A stretch of DNA of 64,000 nucleotides from Gnetum montanum (GCA_015680685.1 MNCI01004678.1:241851-305850), one strand, 5' to 3'; counted from the stretch's first letter, positions 46,481 to 57,942 are shown. The notes: generated by a model not told the origin, from the letters alone. Made by a program: numbers and translations.

Positions 46481-47121
46481 TTGGATCTCCTCCTATCAAC
46501 ATAATCATGGGGGAGATGGGCCATCCAAAACTAACACCTTGATGAGGTTATGCAATTTTTCACTTTTTTGTTTTATACCATTCTTTTTATGTTTTTCATT
46601 TTCTTGCATATTTTCTATATTATTTTCTATAATGTTCCTCTTTCTTTATCTTTTTCTCTTTGCTTTTATTACTTTTTGATAATTATTGTAAATCTTAGAT
46701 TTTGTTATTACTACTATAAATTCAAAAAGTTACAAAAGGAAGCTATCAACCTTATGATTAATCAACCAAATGACTAATTTTTATCTTTCAATTATGTTCA
46801 TTAATAACAATCTATCAATTTTGTTATGGTATTAGGCAATGAGATCATGACATCCACCCATTTCATCTGTTCTAAGGGAAATTAGTATCTAGAAAGCACG
46901 AAGTTATTTCACATTAAAACTTAAGAAGTAATCAATAATCTTGATACTCAATGCATTGGAAAAGGACCAAGTGGGAATGCAATAGGGTATGACCTCATGG
47001 GGATTTGATATGATTTCTCTCAACATCATTCCTCAATTATATAACATTCCATTTATATATCATCACTCCTACCATTAATCCTAAAAGAAAGCATGTCTTT
47101 GTATGGTATGGTTCCTATGAA

Positions 47122-47147
47122 TACACACACACACACACACACACACA
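47122..47147. repeat. (AC)13 microsatellite
   Basis: Perfect AC run inside the E3 spacer. Confidence 0.95.
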
Positions 47148-47950
47148 TGGAAATTCAAAGAATACCTCTTAAACTAAATAATGGACTACAATCATTGGTT
47201 ATGGAGATGAAAAGACATGTTATATGTGCCTAATACACCCCTCCCTCTAACTAAGGTCATTTCTACTTTCTTCTTCTCTTTTGAAGTGATGGTTGTCCTT
47301 TGGAATTGTTGTAGACTTTCAATTGATGCAAGAAGAGCATATGCCAATGTGAGGTCATTGAAAGTGAGATGAACTTGATCTTGACTTGGAAAAAATTAGT
47401 ATTGGATCCTCCTAATCACAAATTTCACTAAGAATCTTGTGTGACTATGATGCTAATCATCTCTTCCACATTCTGTCTTTCTACCATATATTCATTCATG
47501 ATTGACATACCATAGGAAATTGTTCTATTTTGTTTCTAGATCATATAACCTTTGGAAAATTATTTCTATGTATGTGATTTAACTTAACTTGATCATTCAT
47601 CATCATTGGAGCCCACAAAATCCTTATGATGAAGGTATGCAATGGTAGAAGAGCCATTTTCCTACTTTGGGAAGGATCCACTTGCATCCCTTTGGTCTTA
47701 CTTTAGTTAAATCTTCTACCAAAGGTCACTTGCTTAATCACTTTTTTAATAGCATTCCAATATCCAATTTTTCTCTATTTGGCATCATAACTTCAACCAA
47801 ATCCACTCAAACTACTTATACTATGTTAAACTTACCCTCTTTTATGTTGTTGTCATTATCATCCATCTTTCTAGCTTTCATCGGGCTCTTATTTCATTCC
47901 AAAACTTGTCTAGAATTTGTCCATTTCTATATGAGAAAAATAGCTAAGTA

Positions 47951-48040
47951 TAGCTACATCAATGTAGCCCCATCAATATAGTGAAATGAGTCAACATAGT
48001 CCCATCGATGCAGTATAAACAATCTATATATACATGCGAC
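47951..48040 (+). promoter_or_regulatory. E3 internal promoter-like array upstream of ORF3
   Basis: Units CATCAATGTAG, CATCAATATAG, TCAACATAG and CATCGATGCAG are followed by CTATATATACATG (48,024). After removing E6 and one target copy the ORF3 ATG is about 447 nt downstream. The E3 LTR U3 carries the same unit type (for example TCAACATTGATGTAGTC, about 57,166). The leader ACACTTAGCTCATTTTTCAC matches E5 and E1. Confidence 0.55.
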
Positions 48041-48362
48041 ACTTAGCTCATTTTTCACCATTTTCTCATAGAGCTAGAGGAGTTTTTGTAATTTTTAGAG
48101 CCTAATAACCTTCCAAGAATTCTAACTCTTAAACTACTATTCTGTTTTCACTCATTATTCAATCCTTGAGCTACCAAAGGTAAGCTTTACATTGTGGGGA
48201 ACACAAACCTTTGATTTTTCACGAAAAAAATTTTGAAATTTTTCTAACTTTCTATGGTCAACCCATTAAAATAATATTAAATTTAATCACCATAAGGAGT
48301 AAGACTAACAAACAAACTCTAATAGCTGAAGAATAAAATAATATTAAAATAATACACCTAGC

Positions 48363-49309
48363 TGATGAGTGGCGAGGTACCCCTACACTTAACCATACGA
48401 ATATGAGCATTCACGCGCGATCTAGTCAAACTCCATGAACAGGCTAGTCGTGGTATCTAGATAGTTACATGTTGATCGCAGTTCACTATCTTCCCACCTG
48501 GACTAGTATTTTCTTTATCACGTATGGTTTAGTCCAGAGTGAGGCGTATAATGTGATCCTAAATTAGTGCTACTCCTAGAGACAATGGAAAATAATCTTG
48601 ATTAAACTAATGAGTAATAGGAAATGAAGTCTAAGCTAACCTAAGTGCGATGAGCATCCATTCCTTAATCATCCATACACATCTTGGACCTCGTGCATGA
48701 CTACTACGGGGTTACCAAGCGTAGATCCTAGGTACGCTACTGGGTTACCAAGTAGTCACACTTAAATGCTCGTGATTAAGTTGTACTCATTCCGCATTTA
48801 ACAACAGGAATAGTAAATGATGGTAAAGAAATATTAACTAAGAAAACAATAAATAACGATAACAATTAAATAATTAAAACTAAGTGAATGCTGCAATGAT
48901 GAAGTAATCTCGATGTTTATTTTTGGTCATGTGCGCATCCAAGTACGTCACACTTAAATAAAGGTGTCGTACAATTACAAGCATCACACTGCAGGCATGC
49001 ACTGGGAAAATATTCTAAATCCTACAAAAAGAAAATGCAAGGGCTTCGCTACAATTGACAAAAAGGTACCTAAGTGTGGTGGAGGGCCACTTATAGATAG
49101 GCTAAAAATAGACTTTGCGTAAACGGGGCCACGTCGACGCATGGGTGGATGCATCGACAAGGCCGCGTATACGGGGCCCCGTATACGTGGCCATGTTAAT
49201 GCAGACCCAGTATTGGGGATCCGATAACTAAGCCTGACAAACCATATCTTGTATCAGGGCTCCAATAACTGGGCTCTGATAACTAGGCTTGATAGACCAT
49301 GACTCATCA
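48363..49309 (-). repeat. E6 3' LTR
   Basis: 947 bp. The outer end matches E4 and E5; the promoter end differs, with GATAACTRGGC repeats, a 22-bp perfect palindrome (49,166-49,187) and hairpin-forming GCATCGAC words. TATA on the minus strand is CTATAAGTGG, about 49,096. Confidence 0.9.
49166..49187. promoter_or_regulatory. 22-bp perfect palindrome in E6 LTR U3
   Basis: CGTATACGGGG followed by its exact reverse complement. It lies about 70 bp upstream of the minus-strand TATA box. The other LTR has a decayed version at about 53,760. Confidence 0.7.
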
Positions 49310-49325
49310 TACCCCCACGACTGAA
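49310..49325 (-). promoter_or_regulatory. E6 polypurine tract
   Basis: Minus strand TCAGTCGTGGGGGTA before TGATGAG. Confidence 0.75.
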
Positions 49326-49479
49326 TAACAACTCGTCCTGGAGTCAAAGAAAGTGAGGAACAAGTTCAATTAATTACACAGTCGATAGGTATGGGGTTAT
49401 TGACTAACTAGAAATTTATTCATGCCGTAGTGGAGGATTAAACAAAATTTGGACACAAACACAAAAGATAAAACTTGTG

Positions 49480-49919
49480 GAACTTATGGGCTTCCCAGTA
49501 GTGGTGGCTCCTCCATGGGTGCCTTTCCTTTGTCCTGTGCATCAGGCTTCTAAGATTGATACCATTGAAGAAGCACCTGACGTTTCTTCTCTTCTATTTG
49601 AGGATTATGAGCTATCCATGCTGATGTTCCAATGTTTGATGGAGTCAACACTTTTCATGGACACGGCAGCTGCGGGAACACTTGATTGGCCTTGACATGC
49701 CATGCCGCAAATAGCCGTCGTTCCTCTTCATAGGCTCGGGCCCTAACCTTTCCTCCCTTTGCTTAGATAGATTATGCAATAATAGGAGTTTTATGATGGA
49801 TGATGAATGATTACCTTCTGCTCTGCATGTTCTGCATGAGGTCCTTGGCCTCTACCTCCCCCAGGTCGTTCAGTTGCACCTTGAGAAGGTCCTCCTTGTT
49901 GTCTTCTTTTAGGGGCCAT
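49480..49919 (-). pseudogene. E6 ORF3 remnant with internal deletion
   Basis: ATG 49919 (MAPKRRQQGG) matches the E5 ORF3 start. After some 40 codons there is a jump at about 49,742 to the C-terminal part (RRLFAAWHVKANQVFPQLPC, then APMEEPPLLG) seen in E5. The plant-transposon-protein-like region and the coiled coil are gone. Confidence 0.7.
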
Positions 49920-51165
49920 CTATAATCACACAAGGATCAATTATTAGTAAGGTTATTGAAAAAAGTTCAATGATTTCATAACTTACTCATTACCTTTAAT
50001 AAATGTTGCATTCTTTACTTAGTGTGATTTTAGAGTTAGAAATTTGTCAAGGAAGTTGCCCCAAAAGTTGAATGTCAGACCTAGTTTTGAGGAACGTTTG
50101 ATAAAATAATGACAAAGGAAAGAATAAATTTGGCAATGAAATACTCAGAGGGTATAATATGATGTGGTGGTGCGCAACAAGTACAAATTACAAAAGTCAC
50201 GCAAGTGGGTCCTCCCCAAAGCAGGTTCCAACCTATATGCCCTTGCGTAACCACACCTTAAGATGTCCATAGGCACTAGAAGGGTTAAATGTAATCTATG
50301 CCGATGCAACAAAATACACACATGTCGATATCACCATGATGAGGTATGAATTCAATGCTATACAAGACACGAGTCACAAATACATGAACAGCGAGATGGA
50401 ATGAATCGGAGAAGGGATTGCAAAGATTGGGACATGAGGTAACTGACTCATGGCACAATGAATCTTGAGTGTAGGGCATGATTAATGTGTCATTAGCCCA
50501 TCATTCCAAAATCAAGACCAAGTCCATTCCTGCGATTAGTAACATCGCATCGTTTCATCCAATGATGGACAACCATAAAAGCACCATGATAGCAAGGCAT
50601 ACGATCACTTGGCGTTTTGTGCAAGGGAGGAGTGACTTGGAATTTCTTTGCAGCATACTTTTTGTTTGGCCGCTTTGGCACACTCTCTTTTTTTTTGTGT
50701 TTTTTTTTTATTGTCGGGTGCCTTTAATACTCTTACTCCCATTTTTTGTTAGATCTACAAGGATCTTAGTACAACCAAGCTGCATGATAGCACCTACAGA
50801 TGTCACCAAAGAGAATCCACAAGTCCCCTTAATGTCACACCCTGGCCATTCCCTCTTAGTCCATCCTTCTTCGCTCTGGGCACAATGAGCAAAAAATTAC
50901 TTTAAGTTTTAATGATGTCAAGAATATCATCGTACCCAGAGTAGAACCTCTTATTAATAGAATGGTTGGGTGGATGTGATGGGGTCACTGTTCAAATAAT
51001 TAGTCACTTGAGACTTGATAGCATAGAACAACACCTCCACCAACGAGTCACATGAGTGTTTTATTCATAGATGAGATTACTTATAAAAAGATAAAAAGAC
51101 AAAAGGATAAAATAATAAATTAAAAGGTGAAAAACTGAAAAACAAAAAGTTGAAAAATTAAAGAA
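49920..51165 (-). other. E6 non-coding region incl. block shared with E5
   Basis: 50,180-51,165 matches E5 38,460-39,545, including the T-rich tract and both short overlapping open frames (minus from 50,479; plus from 50,478). 49,920-50,179 is a shortened ORF3 leader without the GATATC array. Confidence 0.6.
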
Positions 51166-51363
51166 ACAAAAAAACATTTATTAATTCTATGTTGTTAGAA
51201 TGGAGGATACCCCCCATAACTAAACAATTGAGCATGGCTAGAATTAATAAATGGAAGGTGGGGATCCTTGCATGTTGGAAATATTGGGACCTGGTCATAC
51301 TTACCCCATTAGGGTTCACACACTTGATTAGAGTTGACATAGTGGGCAAGTTATAAGATGTGG

Positions 51364-53181
51364 TTAATTTATAAGGAGTTGACCCACTATGGTACTTGTG
51401 ACCGTAAGATGATATTCAAGGATCAACATGTCTCCCCATGTGGCAATATTCATTGGTCCCCATGGTTGTTGGAGTATTGAGTATAAGGTAACATGAGGCG
51501 TTGGGTTCGAAGAGGAAGATGCACCACAGTGTTGGATTTGTGTTGAGTTGTTGGATGCAATGGTTTCTGAACTATGGTGTCCCTTTCGACGATCACATCT
51601 AAAGAAGGAATGCCTTCGATGTTGTGAAGGACCTCCACTACTATTGACAGTAGCAGCACAAGTAATGTTTGTGGGTTGGTGTTGTGGTGCAAAATCTTCT
51701 GGCATAGTTGGCGGTGATGTAGAAGGGGGTGAAGTATGAGAATATTGAGGTTGAGGAGAAGTGTAAGGCACAGGAGGTGGTGATCTTGTTGGAGAGGATG
51801 TGGGTGGATAGTACTTGGGAGAATGATAATGATGAGGTGAGGTAGAGGATGACGATCTTGTTGGAGAAACAGGGTGTTGAACATAATAAACATTTGGTGT
51901 TAGGACATACGAAGGGTATGGTCTAGTTGGCAATGGCCTCCCCCACGACTGAGGTTTTTGCCACTATGGTTGAACCTAATATTTCTGTACGAAATCTGGA
52001 TGTAACATTCCTCCTCAATCCTCATGTAAATGTGACAAAACTGAACATTGGTCTTTGGGGTGATCGTACAGATAGACGTTACATTGATACAGATGATTGG
52101 CAGTTGAGTCCTTATCCTTATTCTCTTCTACCCTTTGTTTCGATTGTCGCGTGGTGTCCTGTCCTGTTTCTCAATTTGGCATAGTTCTTCCTCTAATAAT
52201 GTTAGCATATTCTCCACATCTTTCATGTACCTAGTCTGTTATCTTATTGATCTTTGCCTCAATTTCATCTAGTGATTGTAGGATTGGCAAAGAAGATTCC
52301 ACCTCCTTGAAGTGAGTGGATTTCTTCTCTTCATGATCAGGGATCCTTGTTAAGTTGAGATTTTGGTCCTGTTAAGAACTTTCAACATTCTCCCAGTTGG
52401 CTATTTCTCCTTCTTCTTTTGCTACCTACTTAATAAGCTCTTGGAATTGATGGGTTCGTAGCTCATATAGTTGACCTCGGGTGTACATCCCTAGGATCTC
52501 CCTTGTTTCATTATGGAGCCCATCTATGATATGGTACATTAGCCTTTCCTCGGAGAACCCATGGCCTAGGCAATTATTTAATAGTGCATAATATCTTTCT
52601 AAGGCCATGTCCAAGGGTTCATGTTGTGCTTGTTTCCATTGTTGGATTTGTCTTCTCAAGGCTGACACTCTCGCATAGGTTTGATATCTTTCGTTGAAAA
52701 GTTCTATCATTGTCGGCCAACGTCGAATTGATTTTGGTTTTAATGACCTATACCATACTTTTGCTTGGCCAACGAGTGTCAGAAGAAAGAGCTTAAGTTT
52801 TTACCACCCATTATCAATATTCTTCCATGTACAAGCATCATAGAAGGCTTGTAAATGTTGCTGCAGATCTAAATCATAGCCCCTTGAAAACTTGGGAAAG
52901 TTGTTTAAATCAAGCACGGGTAGACAACTTTCTTTACGATGCATGCGGGCTATTCGAACAGCCTCTTGTATTTTCGTTAAGCTTGTAGTGGCCAGTAGGG
53001 GTTCATCATCATCGGGTAAGTTATGCTTTCATGCATTGGGACGAAGTTGTCTTCGTTTATGTTTATAAGAAACCCCCACCTCGGGTTGCGTACTCCAATC
53101 TTCATTGTCATAATATTCATTGTTTCTCCAATGAATTGCCTCACTAGATGTGGCATTATTATAGTCTTGTATGAGAGACAT
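51364..53181 (-). pseudogene. E6 gag
   Basis: Minus-strand gag from ATG 53181 (MSLIQDYNNATSSEA). The capsid core is well kept: KVWYRSLKPKSIRRW, TMIELFNERYQTYARV, ALERYYALLNNCLGHGFSEE. The knuckle is altered to QCNVYLYDHPKDQC. The tail (51,933-51,364) is rich in Pro, Ser and Thr with SPTRSPPPVPY-type repeats. A few stops. Confidence 0.75.
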
Positions 53182-53302
53182 GGTTGAAAATTTGTGTGTG
53201 ATTTAATTACAACTATTATTATTATTTTTCTGAAAGATATATCGTCAAGGCTTTGTTACAGCGTTCTTGTATGATGTAACTAATCTAAATAGCTAGCACC
53301 AT

Positions 53303-53320
53303 CCCCGGCAATGGTGCCAA
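53303..53320 (-). promoter_or_regulatory. E6 primer-binding site
   Basis: Minus strand TTGGCACCATTGCCGGGGAT directly after the 5' LTR. tRNA-Asp type. Confidence 0.75.
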
Positions 53321-53889
53321 TGATGAGCGGCGAGGTACCCCTACACTCAACCATACAAATACGAGCGTTCACGCGCGATCCGGTCAAACTCCGTGGACAA
53401 GCTAGTTGTGGTATCTAGATAGTTACATGTTGATCGCAATTCACTGTCTTCCCACCTGGACTAGTATTTGCTTTGTCATGTATGGTTTAGTCCAGAGTGA
53501 GGCATATGATGTGATCCTAAATTAGTGCTACTCCTAGAGACAATGGAAAATAATCTTGATTAAACTAATGAGTAATAGGAAATGAAGTCTAAGCTAACCT
53601 AAGTGCAATGAGCATCCNGAAAATACAAGGGCTTCACTACAACTGAAAAAAAGGTACCTAAGTGTGGCGGAGGGTCACTTATTTATAGGCTAAAAATAGA
53701 CTTTGCGTAAACGGGGCCATGTCGATGCATGCATGGATACCCATGCATTGACATGGCTACGTATATGGGGCCCTATGTATGCAGCCTAGTTAATGCAGCC
53801 CTGATATTGGGGATTCGATAACTGGGCCTGACAAACCATATCTTATATCAGGGCTCCGATAACTAGCCCTGACAGACCATGACTCATCA
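53321..53889 (-). repeat. E6 5' LTR with gap
   Basis: Matches 48363-49309, but about 370 bp are missing at the n (53618), which joins GAGCATCC directly to GAAAATACAAGG. Confidence 0.85.
53618..53618. other. Assembly join (n)
   Basis: Single n inside the E6 LTR; about 370 bp of LTR absent relative to the partner. Confidence 0.9.
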
Positions 53890-54003
53890 CTAGCCAAGAT
53901 CACAAATAATAACTAAACATAATCCGATCTAACTAGAAAAGTATATAAATAACTAAAGGTTATAAACTAAAAAGCTAATCATGGGTTATGTATGTAATCA
54001 TAG

Positions 54004-56841
54004 ATGGCACCAAAATAAGGACCACAAGTAAGAGGACCTTCATAGCCTAGGAAAAAGTGACCCTAAGGAGAAAGGGGCAAAAAATAGCAACAACTGCTGT
54101 AGCCCCAAGAGCAAGTAGCCGAGGCCACTCATGCCATGAGACCTCTTCAAGAGGAGCTCAAAGTGGAATCTATCCAACAGATTTCCACTGCAGAGGTAGG
54201 CTAATCCAAGTAGGATGAGACTCCTAGGAAAAGGCCTAACTTGGAGTTCACTCTCATAAAGGCTTATTTGAAGTGCATCAAGACCAAGGAGGTCCAAAGT
54301 TCTATCCTTCAAGAACTGAGCTTTGGATCCTAGTTGGACCTAGAACTGGAGGAGACCCACACATAACTACAAGGATCTCCCTTGTGATCCATTCTCTCTA
54401 ACAGTGGAAAATGACACATAAGGGAGACTTATTTATTCTAGAATAACCAACAAGGAGATGCATTAGTAATGACAAGGGATATAACCATCACCTACTCAAT
54501 TAAGGCCATAGCAAAGGTCCTTAGTTTGCCTAACATAGGGGTAAATTTGGCTGAGATATCAACGCAGGTGGATCTAGAAGCCAAGAAAGAGTGCATCTAA
54601 CGATGTTATGGGATGCATCATAAGGAGTAAGATGCTCTCACAAAGGTAGAGAGACCAGAATTTAAAATTACAACCTATCACCTAATCCCAACAGTGAGAC
54701 CTAGTAGGTAACAGCTTTCTCTGGCCAAGCATGCACTGCTTTGAACAATAAATTCCTAGTCAACCTACCCCAACTCAATTTCCTAGAGATTGAAAAATAA
54801 TTTAAGAAAAATAAGAAGGGTAGGAAGATACTTCCCTTTTCATGTCTTATCCTCAAGTTATGTAAAAGGGGAGGAATAGCTTGATATTCCAATGATGTGA
54901 TCTATTGTGCTCTTTCCACATCCTGGCAAAAGATGATGAAGGATAAGATAGTAGCTAAGCTACAATAAGAGGATCAGCCACCACCACCACCACCACCACC
55001 TATAGCCCTAGAGACTACACCAAAGATACTCATGGTTGTTGAATGACTCAAGAAACTTCAAGAGTAGCCACTGTAGCAATAGCAAGTATCTGTAGGAGTG
55101 GAGAGTCATTCGTTTATTGTTTAGTCATGAGGCATCTCAATGAGGTTACAAGAACCATTAGTTGGATGGATAGTGAAATGGCCCACTATTCTCCACACAA
55201 AGAAACAAGGCACCCATAAGGTCCAATCCAAGTACAAGGGAGGTCACAATGTCTATTTTAGAACAAAAATTCCCTACGATTTCAACAAATGTTGCTACTT
55301 TCTTTATCATGCTGGAGGAAGGTGAGTGAGCAATGGTCCTAGTAATGCAACATAAGGATCAAGGGATAATAGAAGAGGTGATGGTTGATAGGTTAGCAAA
55401 GGTCCTAAATGCTCTTGTAGCATCTATACCAAACATCGCTGCCATGGCAAACATCCATACATCTACAGGAGTAGGAAATGATCATATGAGCATTGCCCAA
55501 CACGAGGAGGTGTTGGAAATACTAGTTGAAACTGAGCAACTACTTTCAAAGATCTTTGAGCTTCCAAATGAAATTACTGCAAACCAGTCTCAATTTCTTA
55601 AGATAAAGGGAAAATTATTGATTGCCAACAAACAACTTAAGGATGTCATTGCAACCAATTGATGGTTAGCCGTTGAAGTCACTAAGCTGAGAGCCCATAT
55701 ATCTAACCCCATCATTCTCAAGCTAGGGCTGACATGAGATAAAGCTTTCTAACAACTTCAACAAAAGCTTTAGGTAGCCAAGAATGTGAAAGAGATGACA
55801 ATATTCAATGCATCCATGTTAGAGGTCATGTCCAACAACACTGACAAGGACCTATCATAGATTCACAAGGAGAACATGGTCCTCACCAAGGACAATCATT
55901 CCCTATGAAATGCTAAGTAGCAAAAGGACCAAATCATACGCTAGTAACATGAGCAACTTACTAAGGTCAACTTGGATTTGAGAAGGTTGGTAGTAGAAAA
56001 TTGCAGTCTCTCGATAGAGGATGTTTGTGCTTTTCACCAAAAGACTACAATTGTGGTAGCCACTTGGAAGAATGAGGCCTTGAAATTTGAACAAGTGAAG
56101 AATCACTACATGAACCAAGTTGAACTACTCAAGAAGGTTAACAAAAATGTGATAAAATTGGCAAAGGCGAAGATGAATGAGATCCTCTACCAACTCCAGC
56201 AGAGAGGTGATGTCTAGCAACCCATCTTTGATGGACTAAATGCATACAACAAAGCAAAAATCCACCTGAAGAAGTTGTAAAACAAGAAGATGACAAAATA
56301 TATGGAGCCCAACCTCTACTATGAAAACTTAGTAATGCTAATAGCAAGGAGGCCAAGATTAGATTTGAAAAAATAGGTTGTCAATTCCTACCTCCTCTAT
56401 GAGGTAGAATTTAAGCTCTACAAAGAGACAAAACAAAAGTTGGAAATAGCCAATGCAGAGCTTGAAGTTCTTAGAAGCAAATTCACCAATCAATGATCCA
56501 TTGCATAGAACCTAGCAAAAAGGATGAATGACTACTAGGAGTTGTAGAACCTTATGAAGATGCTCAACATTGAATGTAAAACCTTTACAACATGGTTTAT
56601 CAACACCAAGAAGTTATTTCCTTCAATGTCATGTCCATGGGACATTTCTGCACTAGCCCATATAGGCAAAGCTGCTTTGACCATGTACGACCTACAAGGT
56701 AAACAAGAGAAATTGAAAGTACTTTTGGATGCTTTTAAACTTCCAATAGCAACAGTAGGATAGCCTTAGTTACCAACAGTACTGGAACAAGATGAAGGAC
56801 CATCTAAACCATTGGAGACTCCACCTCCAAGAACAATTTGA
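54004..56841 (+). pseudogene. E3 ORF3: plant-transposon-protein-like, coiled coil
   Basis: From ATG 54004 (ATGGCACCAAAA, MAPK) to the TGA at 56839 is exactly 946 codons in one frame, although many TAG/TAA stops and probably compensating frame changes near 54,900-55,330 lie inside. Order as in E5: IRETYLF, DITITYSIKAIAKVLSLPN (about 54,425-54,540), a coiled stretch EEVLEILVETEQLLSKIFEL (about 55,505-55,565), more Lys/Glu-rich helices (55,972-56,217), then MSCPWDISALAHIGKAAL near 56,625-56,680 and a PPPR end. Probably a dimerising coiled-coil protein of unknown role. Confidence 0.65.
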
Positions 56842-57057
56842 TAATTCATCTTGTCTCTAATCATTCAACAGGTTCTTGCTACAATTTTTTCTAAGTGTCC
56901 AATTTTGCTATAAAAAACACTTGTATTTGTAAAAATTGTATAATCCAACATTTAGAGTTTGTTAGAGTCAGTCAATCTGTTTGTCTATTAGTAAATTCCA
57001 TACTTTTTCAAATTTTGAAACTCAATACTAATTTTGTTAACTTGAGGATAAGTTTTC

Positions 57058-57074
57058 AATTAGTCATGGGGGTA
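57058..57074 (+). promoter_or_regulatory. E3 polypurine tract
   Basis: TTAGTCATGGGGGTA directly before the 3' LTR start TGATGAACAG. Confidence 0.8.
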
Positions 57075-57937
57075 TGATGAACAGTTAATAATACAGGCTC
57101 CGTTGATGCAACCCTATCGATATATCCCCATTGATGCATGCTAGGATGTGTTGATGCAAGTATGTCAACATTGATGTAGTCATTGCCTATATAAATGTGC
57201 AGCCTTTGCATTTATGGCACCCTTTATTCTTAGTCTTAGCTAAACTCTTACAATTTCTTCCTTCGAGAGTTAGAATATTTTCCCTCTAAGTGCCCACAGC
57301 ATGGACTTAAGAGATTGTATGAAATTTTATTCAAGTGCATATGTACCTAGACACATTGGCATGAACAACAATAAAATTGAGATTTCCTACATTCATTGTA
57401 GCACTTAGGCTACTTTACTTTTACTTTTTACACTTTAATTGACATGCAATTTACATTTATGTTCTTAAATAATAAAAGTTAACTATAAACACATGAGTAC
57501 AAGCACTTTGAGCATTATGTTATAACGTTTGGTAACCTCAACAATAAATACTTAGTATGTCCAGTAGTATATACTTAGTAACCCATCAACATTAATATAA
57601 GTTTAGGATATATAGCAAGTGGGAATGAAGACTCCATGTTATGATAGTTAATTAATAAAATAGTTAATTAGTTAATTAATTTAACCATTAAACCTTCACT
57701 TCATCATTAGGTAATTAGGAAAAAATATACATTATAAAATAATTATAAAAATATACATCTTATGCCTCAACCACTCTTAACTATATGCATAGTTAAACAC
57801 AAGAGTGGATTGAGAAGACAACGACTTGCAACTATATAATTCACTATTTAGGAACTAAGTCTATGGAATTCAATTGGATCACTTATGAATGCTTGTGATT
57901 CATATCGTTGGACGTAGGGACTACTAACCACTCATCA
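57075..57937 (+). repeat. E3 3' LTR
   Basis: 863 bp, TGATGAAC...CTCATCA. U3 array CGTTGATGCAAC, ATCGATATAT, CATTGATGCATG, TCAACATTGATG, then TATATAAA at 57,188. The triple repeat TTTGGTAACC / CTTAGTATGTCC / CTTAGTAACC lies at about 57,528-57,592. It retains the uninterrupted E4 target site (TCAAGTGCATATG). Confidence 0.9.
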
Positions 57938-57942
57938 CAAGT

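Larger units (their letters stand above)
46490..48357 (+). other. E3 non-coding block between pol and ORF3
   Basis: PPT-like TAATCATGGGGGAGATGGG at about 46,501, a long T-rich tract to about 46,700, then sequence shared with E1 and partly E4. It holds an AC microsatellite and an internal promoter-like array (47,951-48,040). E6 interrupts it at 48,363; it resumes at 53,895. Confidence 0.65.
48363..53889 (-). mobile_element. E6: gag-only derivative of an E5-like element
   Basis: Minus-strand element with a perfect target duplication CTAGC (48358-48362 and 53890-53894). LTRs are 48363-49309 and 53321-53889 (with a gap). On its strand: primer site, gag 53181-51364, the conserved block, then an ORF3 reduced to its first 40 and last 90 or so codons. 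Compared with E5, about 2.4 kb of ORF3 and the internal promoter region are deleted. It resembles a further step of shrinkage in the same family. Confidence 0.85.
23873..57937 (+). mobile_element. E3: Ty3/gypsy element inserted in E1 LTR, itself hit three times
   Basis: Plus-strand element with a 5' LTR (23873-24138 plus 31146-31769), primer site 31770, gag from 31933, pol 42235-46480, non-coding block, ORF3 54004-56841, PPT, and 3' LTR 57075-57937. Target duplication is TAAGT (23868-23872) / CAAGT (57938-57942). E4 interrupts the 5' LTR, E5 interrupts the end of gag, and E6 interrupts the pol-ORF3 spacer. All domains contain stops, so it is extinct. It is the most complete version of the gag-pol-ORF3 lineage in the window. 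Confidence 0.85.

Noticed and set aside
46275-46679. Hydrophobic C-terminal tail that could be read as a transmembrane or Env segment
   Set aside because: It is the integrase end read on into a T-rich non-coding tract; any frame of such DNA gives Phe/Leu-rich peptide. The E1 and E4 counterparts have stops before or within it.
54004-56841. ORF3 as a retroviral-type env gene
   Set aside because: The position fits, but no signal peptide, transmembrane segment or cleavage site is visible; the sequence is soluble and coiled-coil.
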